From assembly GCF_003987345.1 (NCBI RefSeq), contig NZ_PIPP01000004.1, forward strand, positions 62,001-126,000: 64,000 nucleotides of DNA, read 5' to 3'. Shown piece after piece: positions 1 through 9,157 of the stretch. Below the pieces are notes generated by a model. The model ran no database searches. It worked only from the letters and a program-made list of their open reading frames with translations, and was not told the DNA's origin. Within the stretch, counting starts at the first letter, position 1; every line of letters starts with the position of its first letter. This DNA comes from Aliidiomarina shirensis (GTDB taxonomy: Bacteria > Pseudomonadota > Gammaproteobacteria > Enterobacterales > Alteromonadaceae). A program made the position numbers and the translations under genes.

Positions 1-819
1 CATCACGAGCGGAAAGCTCATGCGCTCACTTACCGGTTTTAATAAGCCAATACAGTTGTTGCTCGCCACTGTGAGTTGCTGGCTGAATGCTTCTTCGGGC
101 ATTCCGCACAGTTCTTGGGCTTCTGTGCTTGGCAAACTCCACACAATTGAACACTGGTGCGGATTCGCCATCGGCAGCAACGCGAGTGGCCCACCGGCAA
201 GAAACACTTGCCGAGCGATACCTTCATGCGGTTCGCTTGATTCAACGGTTGCTACTAGGCCTTGTTGTTCATAATCGCGATGGATAACCGGTGTGCCGAC
301 ATGCTCGCGCAATTGCGAACGAGCACCATCAGCGGCTACCAACAGCTGCGCCAAAATTACGTTGCCGTTATCCAGCTCAACGCTAACATCGTTTTCGTGA
401 TACTCAGGCTTCGCAATGCCCACGCCCGATACCAATTCCACGCCCACGTTTTTCGCCTGTTGCCAAAGCGCCGCTACCAACACTTGGTTCTCGAGGATGG
501 TGCCTAAGGAAACAAGATCAGCTTGCGCCGCAGTAAACTCAATCTTGCCAAAACTATCATGCTCCCAAACCGACATGCCTTGATAAGGCGCAATTCGTTC
601 CTGCGGTAATCGTTCCCACGCGCCGAGCTCGGTGAGCCATTGTTGTGCTCCGGAATTAATAGCACTTACTCGCAACGTTGGCTGCTCCGGCATTGTTTCC
701 GGATGTTCATTGCGCTCAACCACCACCACACGGCGCCCAGCTTTAGCTAACGAAATAGCGAGCGCCAAGCCAACCATTCCGCCGCCAACAATTAAAACCT
801 GAGTGCGTTGTAATGCCAT
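1..819 (-). CDS. ubiI: UbiI-type FAD-dependent ubiquinone hydroxylase (cut by left edge)
   Basis: The open frame runs from an ATG at 817-819 to base 1 without a stop, so only the first 273 residues are present. The N-terminus carries the FAD dinucleotide-binding motif VLIVGGGMVGLALA (about residues 8-21). Further on, LRVSAIN, GMSVWEHDSFG and PHQCSIVWSL are close to E. coli UbiI (VisC), the flavoprotein monooxygenase that hydroxylates the aromatic ring at C5 in aerobic ubiquinone synthesis. It lies downstream of ubiH on the same strand after a 73-bp gap, as in the E. coli pepP-ubiH-ubiI order. The C-terminal FAD motif lies outside the window. UbiF is the main alternative, but gene order favours UbiI. 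Confidence 0.88.
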   Translation of the reverse strand, partial: MALQRTQVLIVGGGMVGLALAISLAKAGRRVVVVERNEHPETMPEQPTLRVSAINSGAQQWLTELGAWERLPQERIAPYQGMSVWEHDSFGKIEFTAAQADLVSLGTILENQVLVAALWQQAKNVGVELVSGVGIAKPEYHENDVSVELDNGNVILAQLLVAADGARSQLREHVGTPVIHRDYEQQGLVATVESSEPHEGIARQVFLAGGPLALLPMANPHQCSIVWSLPSTEAQELCGMPEEAFSQQLTVASNNCIGLLKPVSERMSFPLVM

Positions 820-892
820 GAGAACTCCAAAAAATTGCGATGCCTAGATTACGATGCCTAAATTCTGGTGCGTAGATACAGTGTAGAGCGTA

Positions 893-2053
893 TTACCATA
901 ATGAGCGAAAGCCCATCGCCTTCCGCATCAGTGGCTTTTTCAATACCGAGCAGGCTCTGAGTGCATACAAACCTTTACTACGTATATTCCGCCATAGTGG
1001 TTCTTGATTGGAAAACACCGCTACTAAACCATGGGTTAAGCCAACAATTTCAGCGTAATCTCGTTTCCGTAAGGCTTGGTAACGGTTCAGCCCTTCAATT
1101 CCGCCAAAATCACTCGCTGTTATATTGGTCGCCAAATCAAGAATATCGCGCACACCTAAGTTGTAACCCTGCCCCGCAACGGGGTGCAACGTATGGCAAG
1201 CGTTACCCAATACAACGGCGCGATAGCCAATAAAGCGCTCCGCCATTGCTAACTGCAGCGGAAACGTGGCTTGGTACTCTACTTCGGCAATCCGCCCAGG
1301 CGCTGCACCAAATATATTTTGCACCGCGCGAACTTGATCGGCGGCATTCGCGGCTTGTAATTGCTGAGCGTTTTCTTGATGCATACACCATACTAACGCC
1401 GCTTCGTGTTTGCCCTGTGGCAAAAGAGCGGCCGGGCCTTCCGCAGTAAAGCGTTCAAACGCCCAATTGTGATGCTGCTTCGCAAATCGCACTTTGGCAG
1501 CCACCGCTACTTGCGGGTAGGCTTCCTGTTGCATGGCAATACCAAGCTTAGTACGCGTTGGTGAATTCGAGCCTTCCGCTACAATCAATAATTTCGTGGC
1601 TATTTGCTCGCCGTTATTTAGGCCAAGCCTTAATGCGGTATCTTCAGCATTGATCGTGGTTATTTGCACACCTTCAAGATGGGCAAACGTCGCTTCTGTG
1701 CAGCGCTTCGATAATTCCTGCTGCAACGCGCCAGCCATAGCGACGTACCCAAGAGCCGGTAAATTTTCTTGGCTGGCATGCATAGTTGTTGTGCCGGGGC
1801 TATTGGCATCAGAAACATGAATGTGCTGAATTGCCGGGCTTTGCAATAGCTCGCCCTGCCACACACCATGTTCCGCCAATACTTGCTGTGTTCTTAAGGC
1901 CAAGGCTAACCCGCGCGGATCTTGTTTAGCCGGGCCTTGCTGTTGATCGAGCAATACAATTTCGGCACTGGGGAATTTTCGTTGTAATACTAACGCGGCT
2001 AAACAACCCGTTAAGCCGCCACCCGAAATAGCAATATCAACGTTGCGCCGCAT
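893..2053 (-). CDS. ubiH: 2-octaprenyl-6-methoxyphenol hydroxylase UbiH
   Basis: UbiH is a class A flavin monooxygenase of the ubiquinone pathway that hydroxylates the ring at C1. At 386 residues it has the usual family length. Visible motifs are the N-terminal FAD fold (AISGGGLTGCLAALVLQ), a mid-protein LLIVAEGSNSPTRTKLGI segment (the GD-type motif region) and the C-terminal FAD ribityl motif GNACHTLHPVAGQGYNLGVRD, whose ACHTLHPVAGQG core is typical of UbiH. The start overlaps the end of pepP by 17 bp, implying translational coupling. ubiI follows, so pepP-ubiH-ubiI probably form one transcript with ygfB. Confidence 0.93.
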   Translation of the reverse strand: MRRNVDIAISGGGLTGCLAALVLQRKFPSAEIVLLDQQQGPAKQDPRGLALALRTQQVLAEHGVWQGELLQSPAIQHIHVSDANSPGTTTMHASQENLPALGYVAMAGALQQELSKRCTEATFAHLEGVQITTINAEDTALRLGLNNGEQIATKLLIVAEGSNSPTRTKLGIAMQQEAYPQVAVAAKVRFAKQHHNWAFERFTAEGPAALLPQGKHEAALVWCMHQENAQQLQAANAADQVRAVQNIFGAAPGRIAEVEYQATFPLQLAMAERFIGYRAVVLGNACHTLHPVAGQGYNLGVRDILDLATNITASDFGGIEGLNRYQALRKRDYAEIVGLTHGLVAVFSNQEPLWRNIRSKGLYALRACSVLKKPLMRKAMGFRSLW

Positions 2054-3386
2054 GGCTTTGCTCCTGTTGACGGCGTGCTTGCGCCATCAACGCCTCAATT
2101 CCTTCAATACTTTTGGGAACACCCGCAGTTAAATTCTCGTGGCCTTGGGCTGTTATCAATAAATCATCTTCAATTCGCACGCCAATCCCCCGATACTGCT
2201 CAGGCACCGCCGTATTATCAGGCGCAAAATACAACCCTGGCTCCACCGTTAGCGCCATTCCTGCGGCAAGTTTTACCGGCTTATCATCTTTTTGATAGCG
2301 GCCAACATCGTGCACATCAAGGCCCAACCAGTGGCTCAAACCATGAATAAAGAATTGCCGGCAACTTAATTTATCAATGTGTTCACGCACCGAGCCGTGC
2401 AAAATCCCAAGTTTCACCAAGCCTGCCGTAAGCACCTCGATGCAGGCTTCCTGCGCTTTCACTATCGTTGAACCTGGCTGTAAATGTTCAAATGCGGCTG
2501 CTTGCGATGCTAAAACTAATTCATAAATTTCCCGCTGCGGCTTACTAAATTTACCGTTTACCGGAAATGTGCGGGTGATATCGCCAGCATAACCAGCGTA
2601 TTCAGCGCCCGCATCGATCAAGATCAAATCACCATCGTTTAATACATCGGTATTTGCTGTGTAGTGCAAAATACAGGCGTTCGCACCACCGCCACAAATA
2701 CTGCCATAGGCGACACCGCTGGCTCCGTGCATGGTGAATTCGTGCTGTAATTCTGCCGCCACCTGATATTCATGCACGCCCGGTTTTACAAACCCCAGAG
2801 CCCTGCGATGCCCTGCCACGCTGATTTCCGCAGCTTTGCGCATCAACGCCTGCTCTGCCGGGGATTTAATTAAGCGCTGCTGATGCAGTTGGGGGCGTGG
2901 ATCATGTAAACGATCAGGCGCAACTTTACTGCGTTTTGGTGCATTTCGCAGTGTGGCTAATATTTCGCGTAACTGCTGTTCGAAACTTGGAAACTGCTCA
3001 AACGCCACATATAAATCACTATGACCATTAATTAACTCGGGTAACTGCAGATCTAAGGTACTGCTTTCATAACACGCGGAAACTCCGCTCAATAGCTGTG
3101 CCTGTTCCGTGCCTAGCCGGCGCCCGTGCCATACTTCTTCGTGCGGATCTTTCGGCAACACAAACAATATTTCACTGTCTTCGAGCTCAGGTGCAAGCAC
3201 AAGCACCGCATCGGGCTCGTTGATGCCGGTTAGATAGAAAAAATCACTATCCTGACGAAACGGAAAATGAGTATCGCGGCTACGCACCACTTCACTCGCC
3301 GCAGGAAATACCGCAATACTTCCGGGCACCATGGATTTTATAAATGCCGCGCGGCGGGCCTGCAATTCAGATACAGCTATCATCAT
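2037..3386 (-). CDS. pepP: Xaa-Pro aminopeptidase PepP
   Basis: PepP is a cytoplasmic dimetal aminopeptidase that removes an N-terminal residue preceding proline. It has an N-terminal creatinase-like domain (about 1-170) and a C-terminal pita-bread domain. The five metal ligands are visible: Asp258 and Asp269 in LILIDAGAEYAGYAGDITR, His352 in HGLSHWLGLDVHD, Glu382 in VEPGLYF and Glu406 in GVRIEDD. They match the E. coli spacing nearly residue for residue. The protein is 449 residues long and begins Met-Met, so the start may be one codon later. It lies 4 bp after ygfB and overlaps ubiH, as in E. coli. Confidence 0.95.
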   Translation of the reverse strand: MMIAVSELQARRAAFIKSMVPGSIAVFPAASEVVRSRDTHFPFRQDSDFFYLTGINEPDAVLVLAPELEDSEILFVLPKDPHEEVWHGRRLGTEQAQLLSGVSACYESSTLDLQLPELINGHSDLYVAFEQFPSFEQQLREILATLRNAPKRSKVAPDRLHDPRPQLHQQRLIKSPAEQALMRKAAEISVAGHRRALGFVKPGVHEYQVAAELQHEFTMHGASGVAYGSICGGGANACILHYTANTDVLNDGDLILIDAGAEYAGYAGDITRTFPVNGKFSKPQREIYELVLASQAAAFEHLQPGSTIVKAQEACIEVLTAGLVKLGILHGSVREHIDKLSCRQFFIHGLSHWLGLDVHDVGRYQKDDKPVKLAAGMALTVEPGLYFAPDNTAVPEQYRGIGVRIEDDLLITAQGHENLTAGVPKSIEGIEALMAQARRQQEQSHAAQR

Positions 3387-3390
3387 GGTC

Positions 3391-3963
3391 TCAATGCAAC
3401 GTTGAATTACTTGGAACAGACGGAGCCGGCGTTGAGCCTAACTCGTTAAAACACATAATGGCGGTAATGCGCACGTATTCGCTTACTTCATAGTAGGCGC
3501 GTTCGTCATCTTCACCGGTTGCTACTTCAGAAGATAAGCGTGCAATTTCGGCTAAATCTTGAATCGCTTCTTTTAAATCGTCCGAAGCTTTCGCTAAATT
3601 CTGTTGATGAATGCCAAAGCCGACCAGAAAACACTGAGCCCATTCGGTGAGTGCAGTTAACCGATCGCTAAGTGGCTCATCGTCGCTTGGTAAAATCAGT
3701 TGGAAATCTAAATCATGGCTGGCTAAATCAACGATGGTTTGCTGCTGTAACACTTCTAGCGTGTTGATCATGCTATCGCTAAATTTCTGGCCTTCATTCG
3801 CAAGATCAGCCATAGCTGCAAGCCATTCGCGTTCTTTCGAGGGCGCACTACTTGCAATTAAACCGGTTAGCATTCCATGTACCTCGGCCGCGCTAAGTAT
3901 AATATTCTCTTCCTGCAACTGCCGATTTAACTGTTCAAACGTTTGTGCTGAAGTTTCACTCAT
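3391..3963 (-). CDS. ygfB: YgfB/YecA family protein (UPF0149)
   Basis: This 190-residue, mostly alpha-helical acidic protein resembles the UPF0149 YgfB family. Typical segments are AAEVHGMLTGLIA near residue 22 and WAQCFLVGFGI near residue 110. YgfB is known as a regulator-like protein encoded beside pepP, but its molecular function is not settled across the group. Here it opens the ygfB-pepP-ubiH-ubiI operon and is divergent from zapA across 164 bp. That gap should hold promoters for both directions, though I could not pick out a convincing pair of hexamers. Confidence 0.88.
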   Translation of the reverse strand: MSETSAQTFEQLNRQLQEENIILSAAEVHGMLTGLIASSAPSKEREWLAAMADLANEGQKFSDSMINTLEVLQQQTIVDLASHDLDFQLILPSDDEPLSDRLTALTEWAQCFLVGFGIHQQNLAKASDDLKEAIQDLAEIARLSSEVATGEDDERAYYEVSEYVRITAIMCFNELGSTPAPSVPSNSTLH

Positions 3964-4127
3964 AAGGAATCCGCGTTTTCTGCTAAATATGTGCTTATGC
4001 TACCACTGCAATTACCTTGCAGCCAGAAAAGCTGTGTTAATCCCGTTGCAAGTTGCGAGCGGGATAGTTATGCTTCGCGCTATAGGAAATAGGCAATCGC
4101 TAAAACTTGGGTCAGAAGGAAACTCGC

Positions 4128-4478
4128 ATGAGTGGTAATGTTGTGGACATCAAAATTCTCGATCGGAATTATCGAGTGATGTGCCCAGATGGGCAAGAAA
4201 CAGCTTTGCGTGATGCGGCTCGCCAGCTTGATGAGCGCATGGTAGATACGCGCACATCAACCAAGCTTACGAATATGGAACAAATTGCCATTATGGCGGC
4301 GTTAAATTTGTGCCATGAATGGATTCAAGAAAAAGCAGCCGAAACGAAAAAGATTACCGCGCTAGAAGATAAAATTGGTTTATTGCAAGCCACTATCGAG
4401 AAAGCGATTGGGAATCCGAAAGCCGCAGCCGCTGAATTAAAATCCATCGATGCTGCCGCTAAGCCGGATTCAGAATAA
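4128..4478 (+). CDS. zapA: Cell division protein ZapA
   Basis: ZapA binds FtsZ and bundles its protofilaments at midcell. The 116-residue protein has the N-terminal strand-rich domain (VVDIKILDRNYRVMCPDGQE) and a C-terminal helix (about 60-105) that forms the dimer coiled coil. A longer frame opens at a TTG at 4107, but the ATG at 4128 is preceded by AGAAGGA at 4114-4120 with good spacing and gives the family N-terminus. The gene sits directly before 6S RNA, the conserved zapA-ssrS arrangement of gammaproteobacteria, and the two may share readthrough transcription. Confidence 0.93.
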   Translation: MSGNVVDIKILDRNYRVMCPDGQETALRDAARQLDERMVDTRTSTKLTNMEQIAIMAALNLCHEWIQEKAAETKKITALEDKIGLLQATIEKAIGNPKAAAAELKSIDAAAKPDSE

Positions 4479-4491
4479 ACAACTAGTACAG

Positions 4492-4676
4492 CGTTCTCTG
4501 GGGTGTTTGCCAGCATGTGCATGTCCCTGAGCCGATACCGTTAGACCAGGGTCCTGTCGAGCTGCCAGTGCGCAAGCCCACCATGCAGTGGGAAGCCTGC
4601 GGTAGTTTGTTCAGCACCCGCCTTGAACCTTTGGGTTCAAGGGCTACCACGATGCAGCGGCACCTTGGAGAACACC
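4492..4676 (+). ncRNA. ssrS: 6S RNA
   Basis: 6S RNA mimics an open promoter and sequesters sigma-70 RNA polymerase in stationary phase. Three things support it: the segment CCCTGAGCCGATA at about 4526-4540 on the 5' side of the central bubble; the hairpin CTTGAACC-TTT-GGTTCAAG (about 4622-4641); and a terminal stem pairing GTTCTC near 4493 with GAGAAC near 4667-4672. The roughly 185-nt length and the position just after zapA match E. coli ssrS. The ends are estimated from the terminal stem. The 3' end abuts the stop codon of the convergent amidohydrolase gene. Confidence 0.93.
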
Positions 4677-6248
4677 CTATTCTTGCTCGTCGGCCTTCGC
4701 TTGCCGAACCATTTCCCGAACATTCGCCAACATTGCCTGCGCATCATAGAGCACACCATCACGCATGGTATATAAAACACCTTGGCTGCGAACCGCTTCA
4801 TTTTCACTGTTCAGCATGTAGTGCCCAGTTCCGTATAGCACTTTAAAGTTACGCAACGGATTCTCTTTTACGATAACGAGATCAGCCTTTTTGCCCGGGA
4901 TCACGCTGCCAATATCATCTTCCAAGCCTAACGCTTCGGCTCCTGAAAGGGTTGCCGCACGTATTACTTCTAACGGATTAAAGCCGGCTTCACGCAATAA
5001 TTCGAGTTCTTGCACATAACCAAAACCATAAATTTTGTAAATATAGCCCGCATCGGAGCCGGTTGTTACGCGGCCGCCGTGGTTTTTAAAATCGTTCAAA
5101 AATGCCATCCACAACCGGTAATTTTCACGCCACGCAATTTCATCATCGGTGGTCCAATCGAACCAATATGAACCATGAGCATAACGGCTTGGGGTGAAGA
5201 AGCGTTCCAGTGTAGGTAAGGTGTAATCCGCGTGCCATTCAGCATTGCGTTGAGCACTGGCATTGCGGCTCGCTTCGTAAATGGTAAGGGTTGGGTTAAT
5301 GGTAAAATCCATTTCTATTAATTTGTCGCGAACATAGTTCCAACGCTCGCTACCCGGTTTTGCGGCTTGCGCCCACAAGCGCCCGGCTTCACTGAAACGA
5401 TCTTGCTCATTTTGATAATTGTAATCTGCTGAATAATCTTGAATTACCCGATCGGTGAACAATGCTTCCGGTAAGCCATACCAATGCTCCATACTGGTTA
5501 AGCCCATGGCTGCGGAATCGAGTACATTCGTGCGCACTACATTCAACTGCGCATGATGCATCATGGTACCAAGCCCTAATGCATTCGCCGTTTCAATAGC
5601 CGCCGCGATGACCCGTGGTGGCGCGCCAAAGAATTTTACGCCTTGCGCACCTTTCTCGGCCGCTTGCTCTACCCATGCCGTGGCTTGCTCGGCAGAAATA
5701 ATCGGCTCACTCGAGCCCATACCAAATCCAGCGTAAGGAATAACGCGCGGAGCCACAATTTCATGCGCAGCGGCTTTTCGCGCTTGTTCTACCGTCCATT
5801 CTAAGCCCCGAAAGCTGCCCGGTTCGCGCACCGTAGTTATTCCGTGAGCTAACCATAATTGATAAACATATTCCGGCGGAATATTTGGCGCCGAACCACC
5901 TGTATGGCCATGCATATCCACAAAGCCCGGCAACACATAATGACCGCTAATATCTATTTCACGATCGCCTGGACGAGCTTCTGGCCGACCATTTTCGCGA
6001 ATGGGCACACCCGGGTAACCCACAACATCAACACGCACTATTCTATCGCCCTCAATCACGATATCTACTGGCCCCACAGGCGGTGCACCTTCACCATTGA
6101 CTAGGGTGCCACCCCGTAAAATAATGCGTTGAAAAGGCCCTTCGCTAACGCTATCGTTTGCGAACGCAACCGAAGTGTTCATGCTGAAAGCAACCACAAC
6201 AAGCGTGCAGCTCATTGCAAAAACCGAAATAATCCGTGAAATGCTCAT
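4677..6248 (-). CDS. Exported metal-dependent amidohydrolase
   Basis: This 523-residue protein belongs to the amidohydrolase superfamily (prolidase/imidazolonepropionase-like branch). A Sec signal peptide covers residues 1-30, with probable cleavage after SVAFA, so it should act in the periplasm or outside. The metal-site residues are in order: His113 and His115 in MHGHTGG, a candidate carboxylated lysine Lys205 in GVKFFGA, His231/232 and His255, and Asp399 in TTGSDAGY. Members of this branch hydrolyse Xaa-Pro or other dipeptides and cyclic amides; the substrate cannot be read from sequence. It is convergent with 6S RNA and separates ssrS from ygfA, which are neighbours in most relatives. The SD is AAGG before the ATG. 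Confidence 0.85.
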   Translation of the reverse strand: MSISRIISVFAMSCTLVVVAFSMNTSVAFANDSVSEGPFQRIILRGGTLVNGEGAPPVGPVDIVIEGDRIVRVDVVGYPGVPIRENGRPEARPGDREIDISGHYVLPGFVDMHGHTGGSAPNIPPEYVYQLWLAHGITTVREPGSFRGLEWTVEQARKAAAHEIVAPRVIPYAGFGMGSSEPIISAEQATAWVEQAAEKGAQGVKFFGAPPRVIAAAIETANALGLGTMMHHAQLNVVRTNVLDSAAMGLTSMEHWYGLPEALFTDRVIQDYSADYNYQNEQDRFSEAGRLWAQAAKPGSERWNYVRDKLIEMDFTINPTLTIYEASRNASAQRNAEWHADYTLPTLERFFTPSRYAHGSYWFDWTTDDEIAWRENYRLWMAFLNDFKNHGGRVTTGSDAGYIYKIYGFGYVQELELLREAGFNPLEVIRAATLSGAEALGLEDDIGSVIPGKKADLVIVKENPLRNFKVLYGTGHYMLNSENEAVRSQGVLYTMRDGVLYDAQAMLANVREMVRQAKADEQE

Positions 6249-6405
6249 GGGTGTGCCTTGTATTTGAATGTTATATTGTGGTTATGATGAAGCTAGTTTC
6301 GCAAGCTACGGTGAAGCTGTAAAGCACCAGCCGATAACTGCACGCATAAATCAGCTCTATGGCATTTTCAGATCCGAGCGAAGATAACGTTAAAAGAGAG
6401 CCGCT

Positions 6406-7056
6406 GTGAGTAACCACTTCGAACACAAGCAAGCCACTCGAAACGAATTGCGCAAGTATTTTCGCCAACGCCGGAATGTTTTGAGTGCTGAACATAAACA
6501 TAGCGCGAAAAAAGCACTGGCACAGCGCCTCATGCAATTTGTGAATGAACAGCCAAGTATTCAAACCGTAGCCGTTTATTTAAGTAACGACAGCGAGCCC
6601 GATTTACACGCGTTTATCGAAGCATTGTGGCAAGCGAATATCCGTGTTGCTTTACCCGTGATTCACCCCATTGTGGCCGGCCATTTACTATTCGTTCACT
6701 ACACACCAACAACGCAAATGCATGAGAATCGATATGGCATAGCGGAGCCGAAGCTGGCGTGCCAACAGGTTATTCCCCTTTCGCAAATCAATTTGATGTG
6801 TATGCCGCTCGTGGCCTTCGATGCGCAAGGAAATCGCTTAGGAATGGGCGGAGGCTTTTATGATCGAACCTTGGCGCACTATCGCCAACAAGCATATCCA
6901 AACCTGCAACTCATGGGAATTGCCCACGATTGTCAGCAAGCGCCTTCCTTACCCACAGAAGCCTGGGATATTCCTTTAGCGCACGTTTTAACACCCAGCA
7001 AGCATTGGCAATTTGCCGCTACCGGAACTTTAAGCACTGACAGCTCAAGCGAATAG
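6406..7056 (+). CDS. ygfA: 5-formyltetrahydrofolate cyclo-ligase
   Basis: This enzyme converts 5-formyl-THF to 5,10-methenyl-THF with ATP hydrolysis, returning a folate storage form to one-carbon metabolism. The 216-residue protein shows the basic N-terminal segment RNELRKYFRQRRNVLS and the diagnostic C-terminal motif GNRLGMGGGFYDRTL (about 146-160) for nucleotide and folate binding. Translation begins at a GTG (6406-6408) behind a purine-rich AAAAGAGAG. The gene normally follows ssrS directly; here the amidohydrolase gene intervenes on the other strand. rpiA and serA follow in the same direction. Confidence 0.93.
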   Translation: MSNHFEHKQATRNELRKYFRQRRNVLSAEHKHSAKKALAQRLMQFVNEQPSIQTVAVYLSNDSEPDLHAFIEALWQANIRVALPVIHPIVAGHLLFVHYTPTTQMHENRYGIAEPKLACQQVIPLSQINLMCMPLVAFDAQGNRLGMGGGFYDRTLAHYRQQAYPNLQLMGIAHDCQQAPSLPTEAWDIPLAHVLTPSKHWQFAATGTLSTDSSSE

Positions 7057-7121
7057 CCGTATAATATCTATCCATTCTCGTACGCCGTAAATATTTAACT
7101 CAACAGCAAGGATTCCGAGCA

Positions 7122-7808
7122 ATGGCAGAGCCTACCAATCGCCAAGACCGTGCAAAAAAACAAGCCGCTGAAGCAGCCATTGAATTTATCCAGCCTGGCA
7201 TGATAGTTGGTGTTGGCACGGGTTCAACCGTTAACTACTTTATTGACGCCCTTGCGAATATTAAGCAGGAAATTGAAGGCGCCGTAAGCAGTTCAGAAGC
7301 TTCAACCCAACGCTTAAAAGATCATGGCATTCCGGTTTATGATTTAAATGGCGTGGGCGCACTTCAGGTATACGTTGATGGTGCCGATGAAATTACTTCA
7401 CAACTACACATGATTAAAGGCGGTGGCGCCGCACTTACCCGCGAAAAAATCGTAGCGGCGGTTGCCGAAACATTTATCTGTATTACTGATGATTCCAAGC
7501 AAGTTGAAATGCTCGGTGATTTCCCGCTTCCGGTTGAAGTGATTCCAATGGCGCGTTCTTACGTTGCGCGTGAAATTGTGAAACTAGGCGGCGATCCGGT
7601 TTATCGTGATGGCGTGGTAACGGATAACGGCAACGTTATTCTTGATGTTTATAATCTGCATATCGATAACCCTATAGAACTTGAGAACAAACTCAATCAA
7701 ATTACAGGGGTAGTAACCAACGGCTTGTTTGCAGCACGCGGCGCGGATATTGCGCTGATAAGCAATGGCGATACGTTAACCACGTTACACAAAAATGAAA
7801 CTCGCTGA
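7122..7808 (+). CDS. rpiA: Ribose-5-phosphate isomerase A
   Basis: RpiA interconverts ribose-5-phosphate and ribulose-5-phosphate in the non-oxidative pentose phosphate pathway. The 228-residue length is normal. Family motifs seen are [16 protein letters not shown] (phosphate-binding loop), [15 protein letters not shown], the catalytic YVDGADEI with its Asp pair, and [14 protein letters not shown] with the conserved lysine. It begins at an ATG after AAGGATTCCGAGCA and is followed 27 bp later by serA. The rpiA-serA pairing is common in gammaproteobacteria. Confidence 0.96.
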   Translation: MAEPTNRQDRAKKQAAEAAIEFIQPGMIVGVGTGSTVNYFIDALANIKQEIEGAVSSSEASTQRLKDHGIPVYDLNGVGALQVYVDGADEITSQLHMIKGGGAALTREKIVAAVAETFICITDDSKQVEMLGDFPLPVEVIPMARSYVAREIVKLGGDPVYRDGVVTDNGNVILDVYNLHIDNPIELENKLNQITGVVTNGLFAARGADIALISNGDTLTTLHKNETR

Positions 7809-7835
7809 TAACTAATTTCTGAAAAAGGATTCAAC

Positions 7836-9068
7836 ATGGCACCCGTTTTATCGCTGGCGAAAAAGAAGATAAAGATTCTCTTGCTTGAAGGGGTGCATGA
7901 AAGCGCTATTACCTGTTTGCAGCAGCACAGTTACCATGAAATCGATTGCAAGCCTACAGCCATGAATGAGAATGAGTTGGCCGATATTATCGGCGAGTAT
8001 CATTTTGTGGGCATTCGTTCGCGCACGCAATTAACTCGTAAGGTCCTTGCCAAAGCTGAAAAGTTAAATGCCATTGGTTGCTTTTGTATTGGTACCAATC
8101 AGGTAGATACCCAGGCGGCTCGTGAGCTCGGGATTCCAGTATTTAACGCACCGTTTTCCAATACCCGCAGTGTTGCCGAGCTGGTGCTTGCTGAAATGAT
8201 CATGCTTTTGCGTAAAGTGCCGGAAAAAAGCGCGGCGTGCCATCAAGGTGGCTGGCTAAAATCAGCTACCGGCTCTCATGAAGCGCGCGGCAAAACGCTC
8301 GGTATCATTGGTTATGGCCATATTGGCACGCAGCTTGGCATTCTTGCCGAACAGTTGGGCATGCGTGTGGTGTTTCATGATATTGAAACCAAACTTTCTC
8401 TCGGCAATGCGCTACCTATGCCTTCACTCGCCGCGTTGTTGCAAACCAGTGACGTGGTGAGTTTGCATGTGCCTGAAACCGAACTTACGCAGAACCTAAT
8501 CGCTGCGAGCGAGCTTGAACTCATGAAGCCGGGCGCATCGTTGATTAATGCTTCCCGCGGCCAGGTTGTTGATCTAGACGCGTTAGCAGGCGCGTTAAAA
8601 AGTGGCCACCTTGCCGGCGCTGCCATAGATGTTTTTCCAGTGGAGCCGAAAGGGAATAATGATACGTTCGTTTCCCCTTTACGCGGCTTACCCAATGTTA
8701 TTTTAACGCCGCATATTGGTGGTTCCACCCAAGAAGCGCAAGAGAATATCGGCACTGAAGTGGCGCATAAGCTGATTAAATATTCGGATAATGGCTCTAC
8801 CCTTTCGGCGGTAAACTTCCCGGAAGTAAGCTTGCCGGTGCACGAAAACAGCAGCCGCTTATTACACATTCACCGTAACCAACCGGGCGTGCTTACCCGC
8901 ATCAACCAGATTTTCGCGGAGTTAGGCGTGAACATCTCCGGCCAGTATCTGCGAACCGATAGTGAACTGGGCTATGTGGTAATGGATGTGGATAGTGAGC
9001 AAGCTGATACGGCTTTAGAGCAACTAAAAGAAGTGGCTGGTACTATTCGTTGTCGGGTGCTGCATTAA
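7836..9068 (+). CDS. serA: D-3-phosphoglycerate dehydrogenase
   Basis: SerA oxidises 3-phosphoglycerate with NAD+ in the first step of serine synthesis. The 410-residue protein has the split substrate-binding domain, the Rossmann motif LGIIGYGHIGTQLG (about 153-166) and the catalytic Arg/Glu/His set around NASRGQVVD, AIDVFPVEP and LTPHIGGST. A C-terminal ACT domain (about 336-410, beginning near RLLHIHRNQPGVL) suggests feedback inhibition by serine, as in E. coli, whose length it matches. A strong terminator follows. Confidence 0.96.
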   Translation: MAPVLSLAKKKIKILLLEGVHESAITCLQQHSYHEIDCKPTAMNENELADIIGEYHFVGIRSRTQLTRKVLAKAEKLNAIGCFCIGTNQVDTQAARELGIPVFNAPFSNTRSVAELVLAEMIMLLRKVPEKSAACHQGGWLKSATGSHEARGKTLGIIGYGHIGTQLGILAEQLGMRVVFHDIETKLSLGNALPMPSLAALLQTSDVVSLHVPETELTQNLIAASELELMKPGASLINASRGQVVDLDALAGALKSGHLAGAAIDVFPVEPKGNNDTFVSPLRGLPNVILTPHIGGSTQEAQENIGTEVAHKLIKYSDNGSTLSAVNFPEVSLPVHENSSRLLHIHRNQPGVLTRINQIFAELGVNISGQYLRTDSELGYVVMDVDSEQADTALEQLKEVAGTIRCRVLH

Positions 9069-9106
9069 GTTGGCTACTTGATAATATTTTTCGGCGCCGA
9101 AAAACA

Positions 9107-9138
9107 AAAAAACCAGTTCACGTTGAACTGGTTTTTTT
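9107..9138. terminator. Bidirectional terminator between serA and phoU
   Basis: The perfect hairpin AACCAGTTCA-CG-TTGAACTGGTT is flanked by A7 on the left and T7 on the right, so it can terminate serA on the plus strand and phoU on the minus strand. Confidence 0.93.
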
Positions 9139-9157
9139 ATAACGAGCGGCACTAAAA

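Noticed and set aside
838-864. 13-bp direct repeat CGATGCCTARATT in the ubiH-ubiI gap
   Set aside because: Two short copies in a 73-bp spacer with one mismatch; no function can be supported.
6271-6564. 97-residue minus-strand frame overlapping the ygfA start
   Set aside because: It spans the divergent promoter region and the ygfA coding start, and shows no recognisable family.
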